A DNA stretch of 64,000 nt from Acidimicrobiia bacterium. GTDB lineage: Bacteria > Actinomycetota > Acidimicrobiia > Spongiisociales > UBA11373. Below the pieces are notes generated by a model. It was given only the letters and a program-made list of their open reading frames with translations. It ran no database searches and was not told where the DNA came from. The stretch is from positions 50,955 through 114,954 of the forward strand of contig JAJCYA010000033.1 in NCBI GenBank assembly GCA_029263095.1. Reading direction: 5' to 3'. The position numbers and the translations under genes are program-made. Positions within the stretch are counted from its first letter, which is position 1, and each line of letters starts with the position of its first letter. This document shows, one piece after another, positions 9,688 through 19,709 of this stretch.

Positions 9688-10208
9688 GCATCCACCTCGG
9701 CGTCATCGCCATCTCTGAAGAAGGCAAGAGCGATCGCGCCGGCTGCAGCCACGATCAGCAAGAGAGCGGTGACCTCGAACGGGAGCACCCACTTTCGGAA
9801 CAGCTCGTTGCCGATCGCCTCCACTGACCCGTTTACCGGATCGAGGGGGTTGTGGACGCCGGTCGTCCAGGCCAGGCGACCTGCGACGACGACTGCAGAT
9901 CCGAACAAGGCGATGAGTGCGAGCGCGAGCGGCCGCTGGATCGGGAGATTCTCCGATCTGTCCTCGGCCTTGTCGACACCGATGAGCATGATGACGAACA
10001 AGAACAGAGTCATCACTGCTCCGGCGTAAATGATCACCTGCACCGCCGCCACGAAGTGGGCGGAGTTCGAGACATAGAAGACCGCGATCGAGAACATCGT
10101 GAGCATGAGACCCATCGCCGAGTAGACCGGGTTACGCGCCCACACCATCGTGATGGCCCCGAAGAGTGCTGCCAGTCCAAAGATGACGAAGAGAACCGTC
10201 TCGACCAT
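9684..10208 (-). CDS. nuoJ: NADH-quinone oxidoreductase subunit J
   Basis: A 174-residue membrane subunit with about five helices. The third helix contains the conserved [19 protein letters not shown] stretch, which in complex I rearranges during turnover. It overlaps nuoI by 1 nt (TGATG) and nuoK by 4 nt. Confidence 0.95.
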   Translation of the reverse strand: MVETVLFVIFGLAALFGAITMVWARNPVYSAMGLMLTMFSIAVFYVSNSAHFVAAVQVIIYAGAVMTLFLFVIMLIGVDKAEDRSENLPIQRPLALALIALFGSAVVVAGRLAWTTGVHNPLDPVNGSVEAIGNELFRKWVLPFEVTALLLIVAAAGAIALAFFRDGDDAEVDA

Positions 10209-10849
10209 CAGACCTCCTCCGATTCTTCTAGAGACTGGGGACCGGAAGCGGGGGACTGAGGAGGCTCTGGCTCACGCATTCCGACACCAGCCGTAGCCGT
10301 CCAGCCACCGACGCCCTCATACGCGGCCCGACCTGCGGGCGCGGTCGCCCTCATCCACCCGTCGCCCTGACGCAACTCGGCAAGATCTATGAGGATGCTT
10401 TCGGGCTGAGGGTGCGGAACCGAGCCATCGGGGTCCATCACGAGTTCGGTCTTGGTGTAGATCGCATCCTGGCGATCGCCCACCGACATCTCGAACAGGT
10501 GGGTCATCGTGATCGCTTCGGTCGGACAAGCCTCGACGCACATTGCGCAGAAGATGCAGCGCAGCATGTTGATCTCATAGACGAATCCGAATCGCTCCCC
10601 GGGGCTCACCGGTTCATCGGCCGGATTGTCCTTGCCGCGAACGTAGATACACCTGGCAGGGCACACGCCGGCACACAACTCGCAGCCGATGCACTTCTCC
10701 ATGCCGTCGGGGTACCGGTTGAGCACGTGCCGTCCGTGGAAGCGCTGCGGCTTGGTCCTCTTCTCCTCTGGATACTGGGTCGTCACCTTGCGCTTGAAGA
10801 TCTGGCGCAGCGTCACCGCAAACCCGGCGACTGGGTCGAAGAAGCCCAT
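10208..10849 (-). CDS. nuoI: NADH-quinone oxidoreductase subunit I (2x[4Fe-4S])
   Basis: A 213-residue peripheral-arm subunit carrying clusters N6a and N6b. The two ferredoxin motifs are [15 protein letters not shown] and [15 protein letters not shown]. The start was placed at the ATG at 10849, preceded by GAGGGGAG; a longer in-frame reading adds residues unlike the family. The C terminus has an extra Pro/Glu-rich tail of about 40 residues after the conserved core. The start lies 16 bp beyond the nuoH stop. Confidence 0.95.
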   Translation of the reverse strand: MGFFDPVAGFAVTLRQIFKRKVTTQYPEEKRTKPQRFHGRHVLNRYPDGMEKCIGCELCAGVCPARCIYVRGKDNPADEPVSPGERFGFVYEINMLRCIFCAMCVEACPTEAITMTHLFEMSVGDRQDAIYTKTELVMDPDGSVPHPQPESILIDLAELRQGDGWMRATAPAGRAAYEGVGGWTATAGVGMREPEPPQSPASGPQSLEESEEV

Positions 10850-10865
10850 CAGCGCATCACTCCCC

Positions 10866-11972
10866 TCATGACCACGGCGCCCCAAATGAGCGGAATGCCT
10901 GCACGATTGTGAACACGATGAGCCACACGAGGCCGGCCGGGATCAGCCGCTTCCAGCCGAGGGTCATCAACTGGTCGTATCGCATCCGCGGGAGCGTGGC
11001 TCGCAACCAAACGAACATGAACAGCAATGCGTATGTCTTGAGCAGGAACCACATGATCGGCATCACCCAGGCGATCCACGACGGGAGGCCGAAGTCGGGG
11101 CCTAGCCAACCACCAAAGAACACGGTGACGGCTATCGCCGACACATTGAACATGTTGATGTACTCCGCCAGGAAGAACAGCGCAAAGCGGATGCCTGAAT
11201 ACTCGGTGTGGTAGCCGCCGACGATCTCGGCCTCGGCCTCGACCAGATCGAATGGGGCTCGGTTGGTCTCGGCGACCGCCGCGATGGCAAAGATGATGAA
11301 TGAGGGCAGCAGCCAGAAGACGAACCAGCCTGGGATGAACCCGCGGAACGATCCCTGCTGGAGCTCCACCAGCCGCGACAGCGACATGGTCCCGACCCCA
11401 AACGACCCGTCGGCAATCTGGATCGAAGCGAACAGCACCACCGGGACGAGAGCGAGTCCCATCGCCGCTTCGTACGAAATCATCTGAGCCGTTGCCCGCA
11501 CGCCACCCAGCAGTGGATACTTGGACCCGGATGCCCAACCGGCCAGCACGATCGAGTAGACGGCCAGTGACGACATCGCCAGGATGAACAGCAGTCCGAC
11601 GTTGAGGTCGGTTCCTTGCAGCGTGACCACCGTGTCACCGATGGTGACGGGTGCACCAATGGGTATGACCATGAAGATGAGAAAGGCCGGGATCATCGCC
11701 GCGATCGGAGCGGCGAGGTACATGCCCAATTCGACCTTGCGGGGTGTGATCTGCTCCTTGAAGAACAGCTTTACGCCGTCGGCGAGTGTCTGCAGGATCC
11801 CCAGCGGCCCGGCCCTGTTGGGTCCGAGCCGGTTCTGCATGAAGGCCACAACCCGGCGCTCGAACCACACCAGGAGAAGCGTGTTGACCATGAGCAAAGC
11901 GAACGCCACCACGGTCTTGACCACCGCCGACCAGAAGACGCTCTCGAAGATCGACTCCAGTAGCCCGGTCAT
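10866..11972 (-). CDS. nuoH: NADH-quinone oxidoreductase subunit H
   Basis: A 368-residue membrane subunit that forms the entrance to the quinone chamber with NuoB and NuoD. Conserved features include [29 protein letters not shown], and the acidic loop [20 protein letters not shown]. It overlaps nuoG by 4 nt. Confidence 0.96.
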   Translation of the reverse strand: MTGLLESIFESVFWSAVVKTVVAFALLMVNTLLLVWFERRVVAFMQNRLGPNRAGPLGILQTLADGVKLFFKEQITPRKVELGMYLAAPIAAMIPAFLIFMVIPIGAPVTIGDTVVTLQGTDLNVGLLFILAMSSLAVYSIVLAGWASGSKYPLLGGVRATAQMISYEAAMGLALVPVVLFASIQIADGSFGVGTMSLSRLVELQQGSFRGFIPGWFVFWLLPSFIIFAIAAVAETNRAPFDLVEAEAEIVGGYHTEYSGIRFALFFLAEYINMFNVSAIAVTVFFGGWLGPDFGLPSWIAWVMPIMWFLLKTYALLFMFVWLRATLPRMRYDQLMTLGWKRLIPAGLVWLIVFTIVQAFRSFGAPWS

Positions 11973-14323
11973 GTCGCCTTCTCCACGGTCACCGACGGGT
12001 CGGATCCGACCGTCGTGCCCAAGTTGAACGGGAGGTAGACCGTCCCCGCCGCCAACGATGGGTCGAGCGCGGCATCGATCACGGCACTACCGGCCGAACC
12101 AGTCAGCTCTACCCGGTCCCCTTTGATCACGCCCAGCGAGGCAGCATCATCGGGATGGAGGTACAAGATTGGCCTTGGTGCCAGCTTTGCCAGGGACGGA
12201 CCCATCGTCACGGCCGTTCCAAGGTCATACAGGACCCGGCCCAAGTGGAGCGACAACCCATTCCCGATGCTCTTGTCGACATTCTGCACCGAGAATTCCA
12301 ACTCGGATCCACGGGCGACTATCCCGTCACGGCCGGTGCCAAAGTCGAGCGCCTGCCAGCTGACGTCGGCGTAGGGAGCCAGCGTCGAAATGGCCGCTCC
12401 CAATGACTCCGCTGCCGATGATTCCCACGTCTCGCCGAGACGATGGGCCAGATCGGCCAGAATCTCGTTGGCGGGTCGCGCCTGTCCCGGCGCAGGAACA
12501 AGGCGATTCACCTTCTGGACCCGCCCCTCCAGGTTCGTCATCGTGCCTTCGACCTCGGCGAATCCGGCTGTGGGGAGGACCACGTCGGCACCGCGATTCG
12601 AGTCGTTGAGAAACAGATCGATGCTCACGACGAACTCCGCCTGAGAGATGGCCCGGCCGGCGGTGCCCGACGGATGATCACCGGCAGGATCGGACCCGAG
12701 CAGCACGAGTCCCTTGACGGACCCATCACCCAGACCCTCCAGGATGCCGTCGGCATCCCGACCGGGATCGTCTCCCACCCGGCCCGGCCCCATGCCGGGA
12801 GCGACACCCATATCGACCGCGCCGTACAGGTTGGGGCGACGGCTGACCGCCAGTACTGACGAATCGGACAACTCGGCTGCGAAACCTGCGACCGCTCCCG
12901 CCAGATTGGAGTCCTCTGTGAGCCCCGTCCTCCCCACGATTGCCACGACGGGACCTTCATCGAGGGCGGCGCGTACACCGCCGAGATCCCCCTCGCCCGC
13001 AGCAAGGCGCTCCAGGAGCGCGCCGCCCTCACCGGGGCGGTAGCGAACGATATGGTCTGCATTCGAGTCGAGGCCGTTCGCTCGTGGATGCACGACGACG
13101 AGCGTGGCGCCGAGTTCGGCCGCCGCCCGGCGCACCCTGAGAAACAGGACCGGGAGCTCCTCTTTGAGATCCGGGCCCCACACCAGGATGGTGGCGGCCC
13201 GCTCCAGATCGCCGATCAGACCTCGTCGTGGGCCCGCTGCCAGGAGCGTTACGTCGAGCGCATCTCCCATACGGGCGTCGAGGTGGGGTGTTCCGATCGT
13301 GTGGCGCATCAGCCGTTCGAACGCCAGCGCCTCCTCGTTCGTGTTGCGGGATCCACCGAGACCGGCGACGGCGTCTTCACCGCTCGATTCGACGATGGTT
13401 GCGAGGCCGGCGGCTGCCCTGTCGAGAGCATCGCCCCACGAAGCCTCGTGGAGCTCGCCATCATCGCCGCGAAGCAGTGGGGTCGTCAGCCGCTCCGGTG
13501 CAGCAAGGTGTTGGAACCCGAACCGGCCCTTGTCACACAGCCAGCCGTGATTGGTGGCTTCAACATCGACGCCGAGCAGACGGAGAATCTCGTTCTGGCT
13601 CGCCTGCACCGAGACCCGGCAGCCCACCGAGCATCCCGAACAAGTGCTCTCGACCGCTTCGAGATCCCAGGGTCGAGCCCGGAACCTGTAAGGCGTGGCG
13701 GTCAAGGCACCCACCGGACAGATCTGGACCGTGTTGCCCGAGAAATAGGAGGCGAACGGCTCGTCGGGGAATGTGTTCACCTGTGTGTAATTGCCCCGAT
13801 CGATGAACTCGATGAGGGGATCCCCCGAAATCTCATCGCTGAATCGGACGCATCGTGCGCACAGGATGCAACGCTCCCGGTCGAGCAGCACGAGATCGCT
13901 GATTGGGATCGGCTTCTCGTAATGCCGCTTCTCCTCTACGTATCGACTCTCGCCCGGTCCGTGAGCCATCGTCTGATCCTGGAGCGGGCATTCGCCACCC
14001 CGGTCGCAGACAGGACAATCCAACGGATGGTTGATGAGAAGGAACTCGAGAACACCCTCCTGAGCCTTCCTGACCGTGTCGCTGGCGGTGTGGACGACCA
14101 TGCCGTCGTTTACCGACATCGTGCACGAGGTCGTCAGCGTCGTGCCCCGGGGGCCTTCCACTTCCACGAGACACATCCGGCACTTGCCGACCGGTTCCAT
14201 CCGTGAGTGCCAGCAGAAACGCGGTACGTATGTGCCTGCATCCTGGGCCGCCTGAATGAGCAGCGTTCCGGCATCGACCTCGACCTCGCGGCCGTCCAGG
14301 GTGATCTTTACGCGCTCAGACAC
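11969..14323 (-). CDS. nuoG: NADH-quinone oxidoreductase subunit G
   Basis: A 784-residue, large peripheral-arm iron-sulfur subunit. An N-terminal [2Fe-2S] domain (CWHSRMEPVGKCRMC) is followed by the His-ligated N5 site (HPLDCPVCDRGGECPLQ) and a [4Fe-4S] site (CILCARCVRF). A further four-Cys group, CSGCSVGC plus a distal Cys near residue 265, corresponds to the extra N7-type cluster seen in some bacteria. The C-terminal half is a molybdopterin-oxidoreductase-like fold without clear catalytic ligands. It overlaps nuoF by 8 nt. Confidence 0.95.
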   Translation of the reverse strand: MSERVKITLDGREVEVDAGTLLIQAAQDAGTYVPRFCWHSRMEPVGKCRMCLVEVEGPRGTTLTTSCTMSVNDGMVVHTASDTVRKAQEGVLEFLLINHPLDCPVCDRGGECPLQDQTMAHGPGESRYVEEKRHYEKPIPISDLVLLDRERCILCARCVRFSDEISGDPLIEFIDRGNYTQVNTFPDEPFASYFSGNTVQICPVGALTATPYRFRARPWDLEAVESTCSGCSVGCRVSVQASQNEILRLLGVDVEATNHGWLCDKGRFGFQHLAAPERLTTPLLRGDDGELHEASWGDALDRAAAGLATIVESSGEDAVAGLGGSRNTNEEALAFERLMRHTIGTPHLDARMGDALDVTLLAAGPRRGLIGDLERAATILVWGPDLKEELPVLFLRVRRAAAELGATLVVVHPRANGLDSNADHIVRYRPGEGGALLERLAAGEGDLGGVRAALDEGPVVAIVGRTGLTEDSNLAGAVAGFAAELSDSSVLAVSRRPNLYGAVDMGVAPGMGPGRVGDDPGRDADGILEGLGDGSVKGLVLLGSDPAGDHPSGTAGRAISQAEFVVSIDLFLNDSNRGADVVLPTAGFAEVEGTMTNLEGRVQKVNRLVPAPGQARPANEILADLAHRLGETWESSAAESLGAAISTLAPYADVSWQALDFGTGRDGIVARGSELEFSVQNVDKSIGNGLSLHLGRVLYDLGTAVTMGPSLAKLAPRPILYLHPDDAASLGVIKGDRVELTGSAGSAVIDAALDPSLAAGTVYLPFNLGTTVGSDPSVTVEKAT

Positions 14324-15605
14324 CGGCCGGCGCCGCCTGTCGAATCATCGCCTCGACCTCGGGGCGGAAGTGCTTCATGATCGAAGTGATGGGAGACACC
14401 ACCGAAGGACCAAGCGGGCAGATGGTGGTCTGAGCCGGGGGCCACCTCAGACCGGGAGAGATGTTGTCGCACACATCGAGCAGGAGGCCGATATCGGCCT
14501 CTCGTCCATGCCCGGCAAGGATCCGCTCCAGAATCCGCTGCAGCCAGGTCGTACCTTCGCGGCACGGAGTGCATTGACCGCAAGATTCGTGTGAGAAGAA
14601 CTTCACGATGCTGAGGGCCGCCGCGACGACGTTCGTCGTCTCATCCATCACGACGACCGCTCCCGACCCGAGCATCGAACCGAGGCGTCCCGTGTCGTCG
14701 AGAGTGACCGGCTCATCGAGCACCGCAGGGGTGAACCACGGAGCAGAAGCGCCACCGGGGATCCAGCATTTGAGGGCGTTCCCGTCGCGAACACCGCCGC
14801 CGACCTCGTAGATGAGGTCTCGCCAACTCATCCCCATCACTATCTCGTAGTTGCCGGGACGGGCCACATGACCCGACAACGAGAACATTCTGGTCCCACG
14901 CGAGCCCTCGGGACCGATCGCGTCGTAGGCGGCTCCGCCGTTGGCGACGATCCACGGGATATTCGAGATCGTCTCCACGTTGTTGACGATCGTCGGGCGG
15001 GCGTATAGACCTTCCACCGCAGGGAATGGAGGCTTGAGTCTCGGCTCGCCTCGGCGACCCTCCAGGGAGTTGAGCAGCGCGGTCTCCTCACCACAGATGT
15101 AGGCCCCTGCACCGAGATGAACCGTGACGTCGAGCGAGAATCCCGAGCCGAGGACGTCATCGCCGAGGTACCCGGCGGCGTAGGCCTCTTCCACGGCTCG
15201 CTGCACTCTGCGGGCCGGGCGGGGGTACTCGCCCCTGATGTAGATGAAGGAGTGATTCACTCCGAGCGCATAGGACGACAGAATGATCCCCTCGATGAGT
15301 TGGTGGGGGTCACGTTCGAGTAGCTGACGATCCTTGAAGGTTCCCGGTTCGGACTCATCGCCGTTGATCACCAGGTAATGGGGTTCGGCGGGAGCCAGAA
15401 AGCCCCATTTGACCCCGGCAGGGAAACCGGCGCCGCCGCGACCGCGCAGGTTGGCCGCCTTGACCTCAGCCGTGATCTGTTCGGGGGACATCTCGACGAG
15501 CGCTTTGCGCAGGGTGTTGTACCCCCCAGTGGCTTCGTATCGCCGCAACGTGTTCGAGTCAGCCGGATGGGCCTCCATGCGAGTAGTGAGGATCTGCTCG
15601 GTCAT
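14316..15605 (-). CDS. nuoF: NADH-quinone oxidoreductase subunit F (NADH- and FMN-binding)
   Basis: A 429-residue subunit that oxidises NADH through FMN and passes electrons to the N3 cluster. It has the nucleotide-binding glycine loop GRGGAGFPAGVKWGF, the FMN motif NGDESEPGTFKDR, ICGEETALLNSLEG, and the [4Fe-4S] ligands CGQCTPCREG. The start at 15605 forms an ATGA overlap with nuoE; a longer in-frame start would read into nuoE and was rejected. Confidence 0.96.
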   Translation of the reverse strand: MTEQILTTRMEAHPADSNTLRRYEATGGYNTLRKALVEMSPEQITAEVKAANLRGRGGAGFPAGVKWGFLAPAEPHYLVINGDESEPGTFKDRQLLERDPHQLIEGIILSSYALGVNHSFIYIRGEYPRPARRVQRAVEEAYAAGYLGDDVLGSGFSLDVTVHLGAGAYICGEETALLNSLEGRRGEPRLKPPFPAVEGLYARPTIVNNVETISNIPWIVANGGAAYDAIGPEGSRGTRMFSLSGHVARPGNYEIVMGMSWRDLIYEVGGGVRDGNALKCWIPGGASAPWFTPAVLDEPVTLDDTGRLGSMLGSGAVVVMDETTNVVAAALSIVKFFSHESCGQCTPCREGTTWLQRILERILAGHGREADIGLLLDVCDNISPGLRWPPAQTTICPLGPSVVSPITSIMKHFRPEVEAMIRQAAPAGV

Positions 15606-16216
15606 GACGGCTGCCCCGAGGTGCCGAGCGGGCCAAACGCGGGAACCGGCCCCGTTGCTCCCTCTGATTCGTCGGGACCCCACTCGAACGACCTCATACC
15701 ACCGAATTCGGCCTGCATGTGGTCGGAAGTCACAACCTGCGGTCGATCATCGGCGAGCCACCTGCACAGACGACGGCCCGACTCGGATGTCACTCCCTCG
15801 ACAAGCTCGTAGTTGACCTGGACTGCGGGCGCACCCCCGCAGGCTCCGATGCACTCGACGCTCTCAACGGAGAACAATCCATCGGCACCGGTCTTGCCCG
15901 ATGGCACCCCCGCCTCGTCCGCCACCGCCCCGAGTACTTCCTCACCGCCCAAAAGGTGACACGAGATCGAGGTACACACCGAGACGATGTAGTCACCCAC
16001 CGACTCCCGCTTGTACATCGAGTAGAAGGACGCCACAGACTCGACCTGTACCGATGTGAGTCCGGTGTACCCGGCCACCTGTCGCATACCGTCTAGCGTG
16101 AGGCTCCCCTCCTGACGCATGGCGAGGTACAGCAGCGGCATGACCGCCGAGCGGGGTTCGGGGTACCTGGCGACGATCGCTTCGGCACGGGCTTGGATCT
16201 CTGCGGGCCAGGTCAT
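15602..16216 (-). CDS. nuoE: NADH-quinone oxidoreductase subunit E ([2Fe-2S])
   Basis: A 204-residue thioredoxin-fold subunit. The four ligands of cluster N1a are in CTSISC and CIGACGGAP. An extra C-terminal tail of about 45 residues rich in Gly/Pro/Ser follows the conserved core. The start at 16216 was chosen for the ATGA overlap with nuoD; the family-like sequence begins there (MTWPAEIQARAEAIVARYP). Confidence 0.95.
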   Translation of the reverse strand: MTWPAEIQARAEAIVARYPEPRSAVMPLLYLAMRQEGSLTLDGMRQVAGYTGLTSVQVESVASFYSMYKRESVGDYIVSVCTSISCHLLGGEEVLGAVADEAGVPSGKTGADGLFSVESVECIGACGGAPAVQVNYELVEGVTSESGRRLCRWLADDRPQVVTSDHMQAEFGGMRSFEWGPDESEGATGPVPAFGPLGTSGQPS

Positions 16217-17634
16217 CGATCGACGTCTCCCATTACGGGATCGGCCGATGCGAGAGCGGCGATCGTGTCCGCAATCAGTGAATCCGTGAGCATCATCGGA
16301 AGCGCCTGCACGTTGGCGAATGAGGGCCCGCGTACATGCAGCCTCCACGGCTTCGACCCGCCATCCGACACCAGGTACATGCCCAGCTCACCCCGTGACG
16401 ACTCGACTGCCTGATACGTCTCTCCCGGCGGAACCTTGAAACCCTCCGTAAAGATCTTGAAGTGATGGATAAGCGCTTCCATCGACTCATCGATCCGAGC
16501 CCGCGGCGGTGGCGTCACCTTGCGATCCTCGGTTCGGTAATCGCCGCCCGGAATCGTCTCGACGACTTGCTGGACGATTCGAATGGATTGGCGCATCTCT
16601 TCGAATCTGACGAGGAATCGGTCATAAACATCGCCATTCGAGGTGACAGGTACCTCGAAGTCATACTGCTCGAAGCCCGAGTATGGGAACACCTTGCGGA
16701 CGTCGTAATCGATCCCGGAAGCACGGGCCAATGGCCCGGTTACGCCATAAGCCAGGCATTCCTCGCGTGTGAGAACACCTATGCCCTTGGTGCGCTCGAT
16801 GAAGATCGGATTCCCGAGCAGGAGCGTCTCGAAATCGGCCAGGCCCGCCTCCACAGTGGTGATGATGCCGGCGACGTCCTCCTGCCAATCGGGCGGAAGG
16901 TCGGCCGCTACCCCACCCGGCCGGATGTAGTTGTGGTTCATCCGTAGACCGGTGGTCTTTTCGAAGAACTCGAGCAGTGGCTCGCGCTCTCGCCACCCGT
17001 AGATCATCATCGACAAGGCCCCTATGTCGAATCCGGTGGTAGCGCTCCACAGGAGATGGCTGGCGATCCTATTGAGCTCCGACATGAGCACCCGGATCGC
17101 GGCAGCGCGGGGTGGAACCTCGACTTCGAGGAGCTTCTCGGCGGCCAGGGAGAACCCCAGTTCGTTGTGGAACGGCGACAGGTAGTCCATGCGGGTGACA
17201 TTCGTTGAGCCCTGCATGAAGGTGAGAGCCTCTGCAGTCTTCTCCATCCCGGTGTGGAGGTAGCCGATGATCGGCTTCACTCTGCGAATCGTTTCGCCAT
17301 CGAGCTCGATGTGTAGCCGCAGGACACCATGAGTCGCCGGATGTTGCGGACCCATGTTGATGATCTGGAGTTCGTCGTCGCCGGAGTCGGCCGGGGGTCC
17401 ATAGTCGTCCTCGATGATCGTGCCCCGTTGACCGGCGAGGATCGCGTCCGATTCCTCAGCCAGCATCTCCTGGGCACCCTCATCAGTAAAGGGTCCCAAT
17501 TCGCGAGGGGCCTCCGTGCCGCTGAGCCAAAGATCATGGACTGTGCGCCGATCCGTTGACGCGGATTCGGTCGGTGAAGTCTCCTCGACGGCAGCGTCGA
17601 GGTCTCCGGTGGCGATGTCGGGGCGATCGCTCAT
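16213..17634 (-). CDS. nuoD: NADH-quinone oxidoreductase subunit D
   Basis: A 473-residue, 49-kDa-type subunit that lines the quinone site. The family core begins near residue 93 with MGPQHPATHGVLRL and runs to the C terminus. The first 90 or so residues are an acidic, low-complexity extension (many Glu, Asp, Ser, Thr) not found in most NuoD proteins. The start at 17634 is supported by ATGA coupling to nuoC. Confidence 0.95.
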   Translation of the reverse strand: MSDRPDIATGDLDAAVEETSPTESASTDRRTVHDLWLSGTEAPRELGPFTDEGAQEMLAEESDAILAGQRGTIIEDDYGPPADSGDDELQIINMGPQHPATHGVLRLHIELDGETIRRVKPIIGYLHTGMEKTAEALTFMQGSTNVTRMDYLSPFHNELGFSLAAEKLLEVEVPPRAAAIRVLMSELNRIASHLLWSATTGFDIGALSMMIYGWREREPLLEFFEKTTGLRMNHNYIRPGGVAADLPPDWQEDVAGIITTVEAGLADFETLLLGNPIFIERTKGIGVLTREECLAYGVTGPLARASGIDYDVRKVFPYSGFEQYDFEVPVTSNGDVYDRFLVRFEEMRQSIRIVQQVVETIPGGDYRTEDRKVTPPPRARIDESMEALIHHFKIFTEGFKVPPGETYQAVESSRGELGMYLVSDGGSKPWRLHVRGPSFANVQALPMMLTDSLIADTIAALASADPVMGDVDR

Positions 17635-18110
17635 AGCGCCTTGTTCGCTCCTTTGAACTGCACCGGAATGCTCCCGACACCGGCATCCTTGCGGAGTGGG
17701 TGGCCTTCCCACTCATCGGGCAAAAGGATTCGAGTCAGATCTGGATGGCCTGGGAAACCGATACCGAACAGATCGAAAGCTTCCCGCTCATAGAAGTCGG
17801 CACCCGGGTATGCCGCGGTGATCGTCGGCATGGCCGGCTCAGTACCGGAGACTCCCACCAGCACCCGGAGCCGCAACGAGTAGCTCACCGAGACCAGGTT
17901 GATGACCACCTCGAACCGAGGGTCCCTCGTCAAATAGTCGACAGCGCAAAGATCGACAAACATCTCGAACCCGGCATCGCGGACCGATAGGAGGAACCCG
18001 ACCACGTCCTCGCTCTGAACCCTCGCCACGGTGTCTCCGAGCACTGTGCCGAATTCGACGCCCGGAAATGCCTCAGCAGTCGGCGCCAACACTGCGGGGA
18101 GAGCGGTCAT
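17631..18110 (-). CDS. nuoC: NADH-quinone oxidoreductase subunit C
   Basis: A 159-residue, 30-kDa-type subunit of the peripheral arm. The conserved C-terminal signature is present: [20 protein letters not shown] followed by [14 protein letters not shown]. The start at 18110 overlaps the nuoB stop by ATGA. Unlike E. coli, nuoC and nuoD are separate genes. Confidence 0.94.
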   Translation of the reverse strand: MTALPAVLAPTAEAFPGVEFGTVLGDTVARVQSEDVVGFLLSVRDAGFEMFVDLCAVDYLTRDPRFEVVINLVSVSYSLRLRVLVGVSGTEPAMPTITAAYPGADFYEREAFDLFGIGFPGHPDLTRILLPDEWEGHPLRKDAGVGSIPVQFKGANKAL

Positions 18111-18616
18111 CGAACGATCTCCCCAGACTTGATGCCCTCCTGCAACAACAGGATCCCGTGCATGAGCGACTGAGGGCCGGGCGGGCACCCCGGTACATAG
18201 ATGTCCACCGGGACGACCTGATCGACACCCTGTACCAGGGCATAGTTGTTGAACATGCCTCCGCTCGAAGAACAGGCCCCCATGGCGATAACCCACTTCG
18301 GCTCGGCCATCTGGTCATAGACCTGCCGAAGCACTGGCGCCATCTTCTGTGACACCCTCCCGGCAACGATCATGAGGTCGGCCTGGCGTGGTGAGGCGCG
18401 AAAGACCTCCATCCCGAATCGAGCCAGGTCGTTGTGGGCAGCACCGGTTGCCATCATCTCGATGGCACAACAGGCCAGTCCAAACGAGGCGGGCCACATC
18501 GAACGAGTCCGGGCCCAGTTGACCGCCTTGTCGAGCACACCAGTCACAAAACCCGGCGGACTCGCAGTCTTCATGCCCTGACCGGCAGCGTCTCCCCCGC
18601 TCAGAGCCTCGGCCAT
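18107..18616 (-). CDS. nuoB: NADH-quinone oxidoreductase subunit B (N2 cluster)
   Basis: A 169-residue subunit holding the terminal [4Fe-4S] cluster N2. Its ligands are visible: the tandem cysteines in LACCAIEMM, the Cys in [18 protein letters not shown], and the Cys in [12 protein letters not shown]. The start at 18616 shares one base with the nuoA stop (TGATG), so much longer in-frame readings were rejected. Confidence 0.96.
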   Translation of the reverse strand: MAEALSGGDAAGQGMKTASPPGFVTGVLDKAVNWARTRSMWPASFGLACCAIEMMATGAAHNDLARFGMEVFRASPRQADLMIVAGRVSQKMAPVLRQVYDQMAEPKWVIAMGACSSSGGMFNNYALVQGVDQVVPVDIYVPGCPPGPQSLMHGILLLQEGIKSGEIVR

Positions 18617-19026
18617 CAGGCAGCCTCCTCGAACCGCGGCACCACCTGACGGCGACGGCGGCTGGAGACGTTCCAATCGAGCGCACCGCGCTTCCAGACG
18701 TATACAAGAGTCTCGACGAGGAGCAGGGTGAAGATCCCGACTGCCGCTACGCCGTACCAGCCGAGGGAATCGAATCGGCTGGCCCAAGCGAACAGAAACA
18801 CGATCTCGATGTCGAAGAGCACGAAGAGCATCGCCACCATGTAGAACTTTACGGGGAACCGCTGCAAGGGCTCCTGGAGCGGGACTATCCCGCACTCGTA
18901 CGGCTCGAGCTTCTCGGGCGTCGGATTCTGAGTGACCAGCCACCGACTCATCAGCATCGAGATCGCACCAAAAACAAGAACCAGGAGGAACATGATGGCG
19001 ATCGGCAGGTACGCGTTCAGCGACAT
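18616..19026 (-). CDS. nuoA: NADH-quinone oxidoreductase subunit A
   Basis: A 136-residue membrane subunit with three helices; the loop [20 protein letters not shown] carries the conserved Cys-containing motif of the NuoA quinone-gate loop. It is the first gene of the 14-gene complex I operon, followed without a break by nuoB. A candidate promoter lies about 40-70 bp upstream. Confidence 0.95.
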   Translation of the reverse strand: MSLNAYLPIAIMFLLVLVFGAISMLMSRWLVTQNPTPEKLEPYECGIVPLQEPLQRFPVKFYMVAMLFVLFDIEIVFLFAWASRFDSLGWYGVAAVGIFTLLLVETLVYVWKRGALDWNVSSRRRRQVVPRFEEAA

Positions 19027-19066
19027 CTCAAGGGCTCTCGGCGACTCCCGCAGCCTAGGTCAGCCG

Positions 19067-19095
19067 AGTAACCCGTCGAAACCCAAAGCAGTCAA
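19067..19095 (-). promoter_or_regulatory. Candidate promoter of the nuo operon
   Basis: On the minus strand a TTGACT hexamer (19095-19090) is followed after 17 nt by GTTACT (19072-19067). A second possible -10, TAGGCT, lies at 19057-19052, matching the TANNNT form common in actinobacteria. Either would give a short leader before nuoA. No Rex-like palindrome was seen here. Confidence 0.35.
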
Positions 19096-19143
19096 AGAGA
19101 ATGTCCGGCATGGACCGCCACCGGTAGATGCTGGGCGGAGTAC

Positions 19144-19155
19144 AGGTTGCAACCT
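19144..19155. promoter_or_regulatory. 12-bp perfect palindrome (aggttgcaacct), possible operator
   Basis: A perfect palindrome lies between the divergent nuoA and DUF1761-like genes, immediately before the purine-rich ribosome-binding region of the latter. Its position would suit a repressor site, but 12 bp is short and no second copy was found. Confidence 0.25.
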
Positions 19156-19172
19156 AGGGGAAGGGGAAGGGC

Positions 19173-19589
19173 TTGACCTTCGACATTTTCTTCGAGCGGA
19201 TCGGGGATCTCGATTGGCTTGCCGTGGTGATCGGAGCCGTCGTCTTCATGGCGGTCGGCTATGCCTGGTACGGACCGCTGTTCGGTAAGCAGTGGTCGGC
19301 AGGCACCGGCGTCGCCATGACGTCGGGAACACCGGCAACAGACAAGCTGATCGCGATGTTCGTCTACTCGTTTGTCCTGAGCGGCGCCGTCAACTACTTC
19401 GGCGTGCTCGACGGCGACATCGAACACTCACTCGTCATGGGGATACTGCTCGGCGTCTTCGTTATCGGCGCAGCCGCCTACGCCGCGGTCGTATGGGAGA
19501 AGCAGAACCGGTTGGTGTGGATCATCAACACAGCCTTCATGTTCGTGTCGATCACGATCGTCACCTACATCCAAGGCCTGATGGCATAA
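19173..19589 (+). CDS. DUF1761-like small integral membrane protein
   Basis: A 138-residue protein with four hydrophobic segments. The motif GYAWYGPLFGKQW (about residues 29-41) near the end of the first helix is characteristic of the DUF1761 family, whose function is unknown. The start is a TTG preceded by a purine-rich GGGGAAGGGGAAGG. It is divergent from nuoA and convergent with the flavoprotein gene; the intergenic region downstream holds a strong hairpin. Confidence 0.75.
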   Translation: MTFDIFFERIGDLDWLAVVIGAVVFMAVGYAWYGPLFGKQWSAGTGVAMTSGTPATDKLIAMFVYSFVLSGAVNYFGVLDGDIEHSLVMGILLGVFVIGAAAYAAVVWEKQNRLVWIINTAFMFVSITIVTYIQGLMA

Positions 19590-19612
19590 GAGAAGCCGCC
19601 AGTCGCCAATGC

Positions 19613-19641
19613 CAGTCCCCGGTCATCCAGACCGGGGACTG
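19613..19641 (+). terminator. Hairpin terminator between convergent genes
   Basis: A perfect 12-bp stem (cagtccccggtc / gaccggggactg) with a 5-nt loop lies 24 bp after the DUF1761-like stop, between two convergent genes. There is little T enrichment after it on either strand, so it could act as a weak or Rho-assisted terminator. Confidence 0.5.
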
Positions 19642-19709
19642 CTGTGTGCAGACCATGACCTACCGGCAACCAGCGGCCACATACCGAGGTGCTTGAAGCT
19701 GAGATCTCC

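Noticed and set aside
8036..9718. 560-codon open frame on the plus strand
   Set aside because: It lies antisense to nuoL and nuoK, is rich in Arg, His, Gln and Glu, and has no family motif; typical of high-GC shadow frames.
13052..14206. 384-codon plus-strand frame
   Set aside because: Antisense to nuoG, with no recognisable domain or ribosome-binding site.
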